Assembly (NCBI GenBank): GCA_016801845.1
Contig: CM028909.1
Span: forward strand, 23,573,813 to 23,637,812
Source: Polydactylus sextarius
Taxonomy: Eukaryota > Chordata > Actinopteri > Polynemidae
Direction: 5' to 3'
Length of the DNA: 64,000 nt
Below, piece by piece: positions 51,401 through 62,089 of this stretch. A program made the translations under genes and the position numbers. How positions within the stretch are numbered: position 1 is the first letter of the stretch; the number at the start of each line of letters is the position of its first letter. The notes under the pieces were generated by a model. That model ran no database searches, was not told the origin of the DNA, and was given only the letters and a program-made list of their open reading frames with translations.

Positions 51401-51974
51401 TACACTGTCATTGTTTTATATTAAACGCAGTTTAGTGGATCACATTTATGCCGAATTCAACAGAAGATCCCAATATTTGATACTCATGTCACATGACTGA
51501 CGATCTCTAACCTGTGACTTTGCAGCGTATTTTGGTCCAGTTTAGCTTGAGGTTTCGTTTTAGCCGTTCAGAGAGTAGCTACACGGAACTGGGTTACATG
51601 GGGTCTAACTTTGTACTTCTCATCATGTCTCTGATGAACTGACCTTAATTCAACAGACAGGAGCTGCTACGACTTGACCCACATTGTATTGTTTTTTTGT
51701 TTTTTTTAAATATTCGTTACAGCTTTTACTTCAAATAATGATAAAGTAACATGAGTAAGTCAGCGGCAACAACACAAACGCTCACGTTAGCGGTTGAAAA
51801 CAGTTAGTGAACGCGCTGCCTCGGCCGGTTAACGAGCTAACGGTTCTGAAGTGACTCTCAAAATGTCGTCAAATTTATACCCCGCTTTTCTATTATACCT
51901 GAGGAATAATAAACCCAGTTCGAACTAATACCTGGAGTAAATGTGTTGTCCGTACTGCACTGTTTTTCCTCCAT
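45453..51974 (-). CDS. tmco4: Transmembrane and coiled-coil domain protein 4 (DUF726 alpha/beta hydrolase), complete
   Basis: Member of the DUF726 family of membrane-anchored predicted alpha/beta hydrolases; substrate unknown. Fourteen exons: 51932-51974, 51079-51229, 50458-50632, 50209-50236, 49985-50114, 49690-49787, 49338-49481, 49067-49177, 48526-48690, 48149-48285, 47885-47969, 47640-47757, 47351-47468 and 45453-45965. Phases close to 671 residues (human about 634). Residues about 190-256 are very Gly/Ala-rich (YLLIGLATVGGGTVIG, then GAGGAAALGSATGIAIMASL) and form a membrane hairpin after a basic stretch (SSRRRKRERGRKLRR). The nucleophile elbow is LIGFSLGAR (Ser405), followed by DVVLLGAPVDG and, at the start of the last exon, KGHLDYMRQMD (His505) as the likely catalytic histidine. 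The last exon adds a long acidic tail (WDIPDISDLLDSLND) that seems lineage-specific. Most exons begin in phase 1 or 2, which constrains the model well. Confidence 0.95.
46259..46454. mobile_element. hAT-type foldback MITE with 8-bp target duplication
   Basis: In the last TMCO4 intron. The left arm (46259-46310) and right arm (46396-46454) are inverted copies over about 50 bases, sharing GTGGCTGCAG and TTTTTGTTCCAACCA with their complements. The element starts CAGGGG and ends CTG, and is flanked by ATTTAAAC on both sides (46251-46258 and 46455-46462). CAG...CTG ends plus an 8-bp duplication are the hAT signature. There is no coding capacity. Confidence 0.75.
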
Positions 51975-53099
51975 GGCCAGATATCACAACTCTGTTCACT
52001 GAACTTTTGTTGCCTTCACGTGTTTCCTCCTGCGCGGTGACAGACGACACTTACACGTCAAACAACACTAACACACTGAAATGCTTTTGATATATTTTAA
52101 TTAAACAACCAGTGTAATAAAATAATTTCTCATGAATTTCTTAATATCCGATATCAACCCCATGTCATCTAAAATAAAGCATTCTATAACTACAAACACT
52201 TTTTTAATCGTTTGGGACGTTGTTATAATTACAACATTTTTGACTGTCCCTGAAGGCAGCACTTGTTGGGAACTTTGGAGTGACGTAACGTCCACGTCAG
52301 CTAAGTACGGGTCAGTGGTCTGTTCAATACGAACGGTTTGGAAACATTTTATATGGAGAAATTCATGTTAGGTGGATAAATTACATGAATTACGAGTATT
52401 ATAACTGCTCTCTGTCTCTGTAGCTGCAGTGCTACAGAGAGGAGGAAGCAGTGACGCCCCCCTCGGTGACACATGACTCAATAAACAAAGCTAGTACATC
52501 TTCTGGCCGGTAGGTGTGAGTGTAACATTTAGTTTTACATACCGGTATTTACTGTCGTGCAGAGCTCCACATCCCTGACTGTAGCAAGAATAACTGGTGT
52601 TCATGTAGTGTAAATCACTCTGAGGTATGAGTCAAATGAAATGAATAATTTTAGTTCAATATGTTCTATTTGATCATTGAATTCAGACACAATTACGGTA
52701 TATTCCTCAGACTAGAGCTGGCTCCAGGTCTGTCTGTGTGCTGTCTCAGGAGTTTGGTGGCAGATCATCAGACTGAGGAAGGTTGCCTGCCAACCATACA
52801 AAGAAACAGGCTCACTCAAGGACAGGGTCAGAGAAACACAATGCTCGTTTAATCAGAGGTTGCGAGAATGAATTCTTCAGAGAACACATGTGGTTAATAA
52901 ATTGATTTGGTGGCTTCAGAGTCACAAGAGAGTCACAAGCATAAAGACAGAAAATTTCTATGATACACCACATCTGAATGACTGGCATTAATGGGATTCT
53001 TTGTCGACCTTGTTTATGTGCAGAGATATGAGCTGGTCTACAGTGTGTCACACAGTGACATAAATAGTTTATAAAGTACATACAACATGATATCACATA

Positions 53100-53640
53100 A
53101 TGTTGAAGTATAGTGCATTGTATGTTCAGCACAGTGTGGTATGATTTGGTGTAGTCTAGTATTATATAGTTTAGTCATTAAGGAATGAGATGTGGCACAC
53201 TATGTGTTGAATAGTATAGTTTTTACAGTATAGCTATATATAGCATAATAAAGTATAGTACAAGATTATATGGTAAAATGTATGGCACTATAATTTCTCT
53301 TTTATGTGTTATATTATATAAGATTAAACTTTAGATAACTTTAAAATGTAGTAAAGGTAAAGTAAAATACCATTTATTGTAGAGCATTGTAGTATATTAA
53401 AATATAGCAAAATATTTTAAATGTTGCATTTATGTATAGTTATTATAGTATAATGTGGTAAAATGTAATGCCATACAATATCTCTTGGTTTTGTATAGTG
53501 TTTGCATTATTGTATAGTATAGGATTATTTATATAGTCAAGGTTACTTAATATATGTGTGATTTAGTAGTATTATAATAGATGTGGCATTAAAATAAATG
53601 TATAGTAAATGATGAAATCTGACAGAATGAGTAGATTTAA
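53100..53640. repeat. Degenerate TATAGT-rich tract
   Basis: Dense in TATAGT/AGTATA words. Two recognisable related segments start near 53270 and 53457, both with GGTAAAATGTA, then CACTATAAT or CCATACAAT, then TTCTCTT or ATCTCTT. This looks like an old tandem duplication of about 187 bases. Confidence 0.45.
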
Positions 53641-55521
53641 GATTGTTTTAACACTGATTCAGTGCATGGCACTCTATCGTGTGCTTTTTGTGTTTTGTTA
53701 TTTTTTTATATAGTACACACTGGCTTTTCACACATGACTCATGTAACACTGATCTCTGTTCAGTTGAGCTCTGACTTTCTCTTGGGTATTTTCAGACTGT
53801 CTGGCTGCTCCTCACCCACTCCCTTCCCATCTGCCTCATCAGCTCCTATTTACTGTATATACTTGGCACTGCTCTCATCCCCTCCGTTTGTTTTCCACTG
53901 TCCAGTCTGAATGCTGTGCAATGATGAGAGAGCAAGGAAAGCACAGGAAACGCGTGCAAGGGTGGATTAAACTTCCACTGGGTCTTCACGTGGAGGAACT
54001 GTGTTGGTACTTTGTCAAAATGATATCCTGTCTTGTCACAGAGGAATCCCCCAACCTGCATGTGCTGTATTTGTCTGTCTCTAAAAGGCATCCTGTTTAT
54101 ATGGTCTGCTGAGCAATCTCAAGTGTATCATTAACAAGACTTTATATGTAGCAAAGCCACAGTGTAATTACAAATGATACACAACCTATGTCTTTATTTG
54201 GAATCTTTGTCTTCGACAGAAAAAATAATTACTTATAAAGTAAACAAAACAATAATGATCTCCAAATCAGGGGCATTGTGAGAAAAGAACTGCTGAATAG
54301 GATCCCCTATGAATTCTCCTTTTACAGACTTGACCTTTAAGCTTGCCTTGACTTGTAATCAGGGAAAAATAAAAGCCCTGCAGTTTAACTTTGAAAACCT
54401 TCAGTGTTGAAAAGGAGTGATCAAAATGTTAGCACGGGATGAACTCCTGTCTTATCTTGTAAATCATGTTGTGTATTTGTACACCCGTGGTAGTACATAG
54501 TGGACAGTGCTTACATCTCACCTGTTTCCAATCTGTTAAATTTAGCTTTTAAAGCCAGTTTGGCAATTAAACACTCAGTTTCTATAATCCACTATGTCTT
54601 CAGTTGCATTATTGCATTTTCTGAGTTGACTTCAACACTGTGAAAGTAATTCAATACACCAAACTTTTGTTTAGAGCTGCATTCATGTGTCACATAAAAC
54701 AATGACATCTATTTTCATAATCATGAATTGTTTCAGTTACTCCACTGGTTGCAGATTCTCAGAGATGAAGATTTTATACATTTCTTTGTCTTGTATGAAA
54801 GTAATAAATCTTCTGGCTGGAAATTAAGCATTTTGAAAATGGATAATAAACCCTTTTTGTGTCATTCTATGTGTTAAATGGAGAAAATAATCGTTAAATT
54901 GAATTAAAATAGTTGTTTGTTTCAGCTCTGCTTGTGTTTATCAAATACATCCCTTTAATCAGCATGTGTAGATTTTTAAAAATGCTTTTCCTGCCTAGAA
55001 GGTGTAATGTTTACCACATCCATATTACTTTAGTTTGTTAAAGTAACTGTACTATTTGCAAATTAGCCAGAAGTACAAAGAACAGATGTGGCTGGGGGGG
55101 ATGTCATTAGCTTTGCAGGTATTTACACATAAACCTAAGATTGTCACGCTAGAGAAAAGTCAGCAGCTCACAAATGTCAGTCAGATTCATCTTTCATCCT
55201 GAACCCACTGACATGACATGACATGAGTTCAGACTAAAGTAGTGGGCCAACTGACATTGCGATAATTAAAGCTACTGTACAGTATTAGCATGGCTAATGA
55301 AAGTAATCTGTGGTATTAGAATTAAAAAAAAATGATTTATGTTACTGCCTCGCAATAAATACCGTTTTATAGCACCGGAGCTTTAGAATTTTCCATAAGT
55401 GGAAGACAAACTCTTAAACCTAACCAGGAGCCTCTGTGTCTCACATATCAGCCATCGATTTCCCCTGGGCTAAAACTTCTCTCCCCTCTTGTACCTGAGC
55501 TATGTCATACAACCTGCCATA

Positions 55522-55544
55522 GTGTGCGTGTGTGTGTGTGTGTG
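55522..55544. repeat. (GT)n microsatellite
   Basis: GTGTGCGTGTGTGTGTGTGTG run. Similar (GT)n at 56303-56326 and 45325-45340. Confidence 0.8.
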
Positions 55545-56302
55545 CAGTCTTACAATGGATTACTCATTGAAAAGCAGACAGGTAGACAGGCAGAGCTCAA
55601 GCCAGACAAGTTCAAACACAACACCTCCCCCTCTCCATCTCCCCCATACCGTATCGCTAGCAGACAATGTCAGACTTCTTCTCTCTGTCACCTTGACACC
55701 CGTCAGGAGGGGAAACCGAGACAGAGTGGACTGTGTGACCCATGGTTCTTTTTTTCAGAAGGTATACTATAAGTTACAGGAAGTGGGAAGCAGATAACAG
55801 AGAGAGGCTGAAACTTTGTGTGCCTTTCACTGTCCGGAAGTGAAAGGCACAGACTTAAGTGGAGGGGCGGCGGATGTGGATGACAGGTGATTGTGTTAAC
55901 AGGCAGGATGGGCTAGACGACAAGGCTGTCATCTTTGTGTCATGAAAAGGCCGTGGGTTGTTAATCACACCTGGTGAAGAGTAAAAGTGTGTGCACCAAA
56001 GAGCTTCTGCCTCTCTGTTATTCAAGGCCGGATGTGTCCACAGCAGTTTGACCAGGTGGAGAGATTGTGGCTTTGGAACAATACATGAGCCATAGATATT
56101 TTTCTTTTCATTAATGCGATCATTCAAGCAAGCCGATACAAGAGTGGGTGTTTTTGCTTCAGTGATGGCTTTGATAGGTTGCCAGGTCTTCCCCAACACA
56201 ACCTGCCCTAACAGATTCCAACGCGGATGCACTTGTAATTACAACACATCCCTGCTTCTTTAAACCCTCAGACATACCACAAAAGTGAGTTCAGCTACCT
56301 TT

Positions 56303-56333
<31 letters not shown>

Positions 56334-58439
56334 CAGCCTGTGTGTGCATTTATACCACATATGCATGCATACGTGTGCAGTGTGTCAGTGTATATGCGAA
56401 GGCTTGTGTATGCACGTGTGTGAGAGCTCGTGTCTCTGTGTTTGTATAGTGCAGAGGAGTGTTACTAAGGGTGGAAGGCAGCTGGGACTGCTGAGGAGGG
56501 AGTGCGCGGGGTGAGGCAAGGAATCACAAAGGGAGCAGAGAATGGATAGTACAGCTGCAGCTCTCCACCAAGGCCAAAACACTCGAACCAGCTGAAGAGA
56601 AGACGGTGGTAAAAGAAGGAAAGGAACACAGATAGGCCTGTGATATTAGAAACAGTTGGGGAGTTGGATGACAGTAGAAAGAACGAAAAGGACATAAAGA
56701 ATGAACAGAAATATGACCAGAACACAGGACAGAAGAGAGAGGAGAATTTATTAGAGTTCTTGGGATGTGAATACAGATGTATACACACTTCAGCACGGCA
56801 TTGGACTGTGGTTGTCTCTGTGTGTGAGAAACGCCTGTTATATCCAGCCAACTGGAGCCAACCATCCTCCTTCCCACAGGCAGCATGAGTGTTAGCAAGG
56901 CCACGGAGAACTCTGACATCAATGAGTCACTGCCACTGACCTTTCTCAAGTGGTTCCCGAATAAGTGGGACTTTAGTATTTCTTGGTTTATAGCGAGCAT
57001 TTTGTCCTTTGGACGGAAGTCCTTTTTTTAACGCAGCACAAGAGAGTACTCACTGAGCCAGTGAAAGGAATTTTCTTTTCTTTCTTTTGATGAACTATCA
57101 ACAAAACAGAATTCTTAGTTCTCAATCACTCTATGTGGACATTTTGGAAACAACCAATAGAACCTTTTCAGGCAGCTTCTGGCTCATTAGGGATAAAGTT
57201 ACTCACATGCCACAAGAGTCAGGCCCCTCTGCACTTTTAAAATAAGCCATAGCATGTTCTCTCCGTGAGCATAAATCTTGGCACTCTGTACCTCAGTTAG
57301 TGGATGTAACCAAGTCTTTGAATCTGCAGCCTCAGCACACAATTTCATCCAACCCATGCCCATATCAGTTTGGTGTCCATACTGAACCAAAATGAGGTGC
57401 ATGGTTATCTTTCATCTATAAATGAATCCCTCCTGCCAATCCTCAAAACAATGAGGCCTTTGTCTGAGCAGACCTCTGCACAGGAGCTGAGCCAGCTATA
57501 GAGAGAACCTCCAGCGACGCAACTTGGCAGAACCAGAGGCAGCCTGTGACATTTTACTGTGGAAACTTGCAGTGGGTGTTGGCCTCCCGAATGTGGAGAC
57601 TCACTGACTGTCGTTTATTCCAAAACAGATGTTAACTAGCAGGATGGTTCTCGCTCACCCAGTTTTACTCCAAGAGTAAGTGCACAGGCACGAGAGCTTC
57701 TGTCCAAACTTAAATATACAAACTGATTTATTGTACAAAAACATGGTCTTGCACTAAACTGGAAGGTTGATTTGTGTTTAATGTGACTTGTCATATTTGT
57801 TTAGGAAAAGCAATAGTTGATCACTCCCCTGACTGTAGTTTTGCCATGGATTCTTGGTGCTCAGTGAGATATCAACAGTTAGTTGTAAATAGCATCTAAA
57901 CAAACCTACACCGTATTTGGAATTTTCTGAGACTTAAAAAAATACAAAATACCTTCATAGAGACTATTTAAAACACAAGATTAGCCGTGTGCATACACAG
58001 GATGCTGGTCGGTGGAGGCAGGAAGATACCACTGACGCAGGACTGGAAGGGTCAGTGTTAGGAAGGAAGGCAGTGGGCACTTGACTCATTTCTGGTGTTC
58101 CCCACATCCTAAGGATGGGAAGTCCCTCTGACCTCCCTGTCTGTATTTTTAGTTTAATGACTTTTATTTATGTGTCCTGTCAAAGTCGTATACATGGGAG
58201 GCAAAAAGCATTTTTGGCTCTTGGCTTATTTACCTGTCAGGTCCATAATTCTGCTTGATATTGTTTTGCAATGATATGCTCTAATCCAGCACACCCTGAA
58301 TTTATCTCACTTCCAATTCCACTGCTTTTGTACCTATATCACCTTTATCCCTCTCCTTAATCTCTCTACTTTTGGCTAGCATTTCATCCAGTTCCTCTTT
58401 TTTCATCTATACTGTGTGATTCAGTTTTGTTGGCTGATG

Positions 58440-58466
58440 GAGAGAGAGAGAGAGAGAGAGACACAC

Positions 58467-58500
<34 letters not shown>

Positions 58501-58506
58501 AGAAAG
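58440..58506. repeat. (GA)n-rich microsatellite
   Basis: Interrupted (GA)n of about 67 bases. It produces spurious Ser/Leu-rich open frames on the minus strand. Confidence 0.85.
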
Positions 58507-59328
58507 GACTGTGCAGATTTTCTTCCTCAAATCTGCACAAATACCATGGTTTGCTATAAACCAAACCTCGAATACCATAGTGTGGTAGAAAGAAGGAAAA
58601 CACTGGCAAATATAGATCTGTGGAATTCACGCTACACGCTGGCATCCCAAAATGTAGCCAAACACTCAGCAGCCTAAATTTTAATTGGTAATTACAACTA
58701 GGATGCTATTGTGGGACAAAGTCACAATAAACTTTATAAGAAACACTCAGAATACTTAAAGAGAATTTCAGGATTTAGCCCTCTCCCTCAGGATCTTTTG
58801 TTTTTTTTCTTTATTTCCATGTTATCACACCCTCAGTGATGTGATCCACTAAGATGTCATCTCTTCCATTGCCTCGATGACATCCCGATGTTTTCGCCTC
58901 TCCTCGCGTTCCTCCCAGTTTTCGCCCTGAGCTTAAAGGTCATGTTTACTGCTCTGCTGCAAGTTTTCTCTCTAGAAAGGACTTTTAGCTGTCATCCCAC
59001 CAGGACTAAGATGGTATGTGAAAATGAGCAGAAACAGATCACTGCTCAGGTTGCATAATATGACATACTGATTGAGACAGTGGAGACAGTGCGCTGATGT
59101 GAGGCTATGTTGTGTGGTAACAGCTGGCAATGTCTGTGGATTTCAGCACAATGTTACATACTAATGGGCTGCAGTTTGTGCTTGACGCAAGTCAGTCAGA
59201 TTCATGCAATTTGTCATTGCACAATGCATGCTGAAATTCAGTAAGAAATGTTAATGCGAGCATACGTGCAATATGCTGTTCACATGCACTTTCAGCTTGT
59301 GCATCTTGTGCATCTTGTGCAACTTGTG

Positions 59329-59335
<7 letters not shown>

Positions 59336-59361
<26 letters not shown>
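59336..59361. repeat. (CA)n microsatellite
   Basis: (CA) repeat preceded by CT repeats. A second (CA)n lies at 60107-60128. Confidence 0.8.
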
Positions 59362-61693
59362 CAGTGTAAAGCTGTTCCAGGTGGGTGTATGTGGTGTGTA
59401 TTTTACTGATTTACAGCTCATTGACTAGACTGTGAAAAAAAAGCACAGGAAGAGAACTCCCTTCTGTAGTAATATCCAAACAGCTCTGTGGTGCTGACCG
59501 TGGGCTTTGGGGGCCACAGAAGCACATGTGACAGCTTGTTCAGGCCTGGAGGGGAGGTACACAACCCCCCCCCCCAAAAAAAAAAAAAAAATTAATGTTG
59601 CATGACCGTTGTGCAGTAGCAACAGGGTGTGAATGGTTTATGATACAGTGGGGGAACTTGGCTTTCCGGCATTCGGAATTCACTTTTAGCCTCAGAGCAT
59701 AAAATAACACTTGCAGTAATCAGAAACAGACTTTAATTGCCCTGGCTACTGAAGACTTTCTAGAAAACACAAGTATAATTAAGCCATTGTACTTGTCTCC
59801 TAATTCTCAAACTCTTTATAATTTGTTTTCTCTATAAGTGATTACAGTGAAATGTAGGTAGGTCAGACAGAAGTATCATAAAGCTACCCAATCAGTGGCT
59901 GCAGGGTAGTGTTTAATTACTAGGTGTGTATTGGGCAGGGTGTGTTTATTGTCGATGTGTCAGCTGCAACAATAGAAGTATTGGGACATGATGCATCATA
60001 GAGGAATCTAGACCTTTGTTTGGTCCCACTTGAATTCCTACATCCTCTTCCATCCACTTATCTCCTCCTACTCCTTCTTTGTTTTTCTCTCATACGAACA
60101 AATAATCACACACACACACACACACACATATTATCAATACTCTCTATGCTAAACTGTCCTTTCACCAACTTTCTGCGTGTAAATGTTCCTTTATTTCTGC
60201 TGAGAGGCTGACCTCAGAAAATAGCCAACATGCAAAGCTGTTGACCTTTTTCCGCTTCAGGACTATGTGCTGTATAATTTTAAAAATGCACTCCCAGTGG
60301 TTGAAGCAAGTATTTGTGGTCTCTCTTGGTGAACCAGAGGTTCCTTACTCTGTTGGATAGCTAAAATTCTTGGATACCCTTAATGTGACAAATATCTGGA
60401 AAATAGGTTAAGTGCAAAGGTAAAAAGTTTAGTGTCTAAAGACTAAGTCAAGATATATAAAGTATATTCAAATGGCATAAAGGAACAAGTGGATATGCAT
60501 TTTGGGCAAAACTATGTTTTGTTTGTAATTTATGTTTGTTTCCTGTGTAAACCCCAGTTGATACAGACCCCTCACAAGCTGATCCTTCTTCTGTGGCAAA
60601 TATGACTCATTTCAAAGACAGCAAATCATGCTAGGTGATGTTTTTTTTTTTCTCTTTATGTGTTCTCCATTTATACCTCTGGTAATATTGTAACTTGAAG
60701 GCTTAAATCTAATTGTGGCACAGATTCAAGGAGTTGACGTCTGGATGGTGAAAACAGCCCTATTTACTATTCTGAGTTACTGGGGAGACTGGAGGCAGAA
60801 GGGAGGAGGTGCACAGGACAGTGGGATGTGTAATGTCAAGTGGAAATAGCCGGAGGAAAAATAAACAGCTTTACCTTCAAAATAAAGAGACATTTTTGTC
60901 AAAGCCTACTGTTGTTGTTGTTGTTGTTCCATGTTTTCAGAACAGTTTTGCCTCTTATGAACCTCAATAATTGTGGATATTTTTTTTCATGCATACAAAA
61001 TTGTTATAACTAGAACTAATATGTGTTTACATTCATTGAACACAGCAACAGAGGTGAAGTAGCATTTAATCAAACATTGTATACAAGTGCTAAATACCCT
61101 TTAGGTGACACATTGCCATTTTCTTTTTTTTCCCTTTTCTTTTTTGTTTTGCTTCATTCACCTTTACTTAAACGTTATCAAACAAAACATGTGATCCATG
61201 ATATATCATGTATTGTGATGTGATATGTTAAAAAAGCCCACATTAGACAAAGCAGTCAAAACTGGCCCCACCTAATAATGTGAAATAAGATTAAACACCA
61301 GTTTACATGTTAATGCACTAGTGATACTGTGGATTTAGTTATATGATAACAATATATGACAGGATCGTTTTTTTTAACCAAATAATTAAGATCATTATTC
61401 TGCACATTTATAAGTAAGTATTTTTGAATGCAGGATTTATTTTTTGAATAAATAAATAAATAAAAGTTCCTTGGTTTATTTCCCAGGAGAACATTAACAT
61501 TAGCATCCAAACTGATATCTTTCTTTAAACATATGAGGAATATAATTAAAAAAAAAAAAAAAAACAAGTTGACGTAAATAAATCCACGCCTTTTTTAAAA
61601 TCCCACAAAGACTAGAGAGAGTTTTATTTTGAAAGATTAGCCGGGCTCGCCTCTGCCTCACTCGTACTTGACGCTCGCGTGCAAGCAGAGCGC

Positions 61694-61701
61694 ATTTGCA
61701 T
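61694..61701 (+). promoter_or_regulatory. Octamer motif upstream of the 62-kb first exon
   Basis: ATTTGCAT, the POU-factor octamer, in a more GC-rich stretch (about 61630-61800) that likely contains the promoter of the downstream gene. The distance to the candidate ATG is 278 bases. A 12-codon upstream frame (61782-61817, MFSEEEREEVK) lies between. Confidence 0.3.
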
Positions 61702-61978
61702 AGACGAGGAGCGTCCTGACTGGAGTTAAGATTTTAGTTCAAGTTTAACTTCCAGAGTCTCCAGTTCCCCGCAGCTTGATCATGTTCAGCGAAGAAGAAC
61801 GAGAAGAAGTGAAGTAGAGATCCGGACTGTACGGGAAACTTTACATTATGTCTGTGTGTGTGTGATTTACTGAGTGGGAGCGCGCTCCTCTGGGCTCAAC
61901 TGGATATATGGTTGATTCAAACACACGCAAAGTTTGTGTTACAGTTTGTTTCAGTGGACCTAATTCATAACCATTGTG

Positions 61979-62060
61979 ATGGAGAGCCACATGTTGTTTG
62001 TATGGACCTTGTGTTTGTTCCTGCGGCCGTCGGCTTCACAGAACACAGCACCTGAAGGAG
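61979..62060 (+). CDS. First exon of an unidentified secreted or membrane protein (partial)
   Basis: An ATG at 61979 begins a 27-residue signal-peptide-like N-terminus: a hydrophobic core (MLFVWTLCLFL) and a likely cleavage region after PSAS, then QNTAPEG and a consensus donor G|GTAAGT (62061) in phase 1. It follows a promoter-like GC-rich stretch. I do not recognise the protein. The nearest open exon downstream (62279-62487) does not fit this phase, so the next true exon probably lies further on or beyond the window. It could also be a chance frame. Confidence 0.4.
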
Positions 62061-62089
62061 GTAAGTTCCTCAGATAGATGAAAGTTATG

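Larger units (their letters stand above)
52050..61640. other. Gene-poor interval right of TMCO4
   Basis: No multi-exon gene could be built on either strand. Contents: the divergent flank of the TMCO4 promoter, a TATAG-rich tract (53100-53640), several microsatellites and poly-A/T runs, and an isolated acceptor plus ATG at about 56874-56885. Distal enhancers are plausible in such a gap but cannot be recognised without alignment. Confidence 0.5.

Noticed and set aside
53888..54112. 74-codon plus-strand frame with several cysteines
   Set aside because: No signal peptide, splice context or family resemblance.
55855..56232. 125-codon minus-strand frame
   Set aside because: No recognisable domain, no splice partners and mixed low-information composition; chance length for this interval.
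56465..57000. 128- and 158-codon minus-strand frames
   Set aside because: Overlapping frames with Ser/Pro/Phe-rich composition and no family match; they also conflict with each other.
58384..58645. Leu/Ser-rich minus-strand frames
   Set aside because: Translation of the (GA)n microsatellite.
61310..61567. 85-codon Phe/Leu-rich minus-strand frame
   Set aside because: It begins in a poly-A/T run and is AT-rich throughout; no membrane-protein family is recognised.
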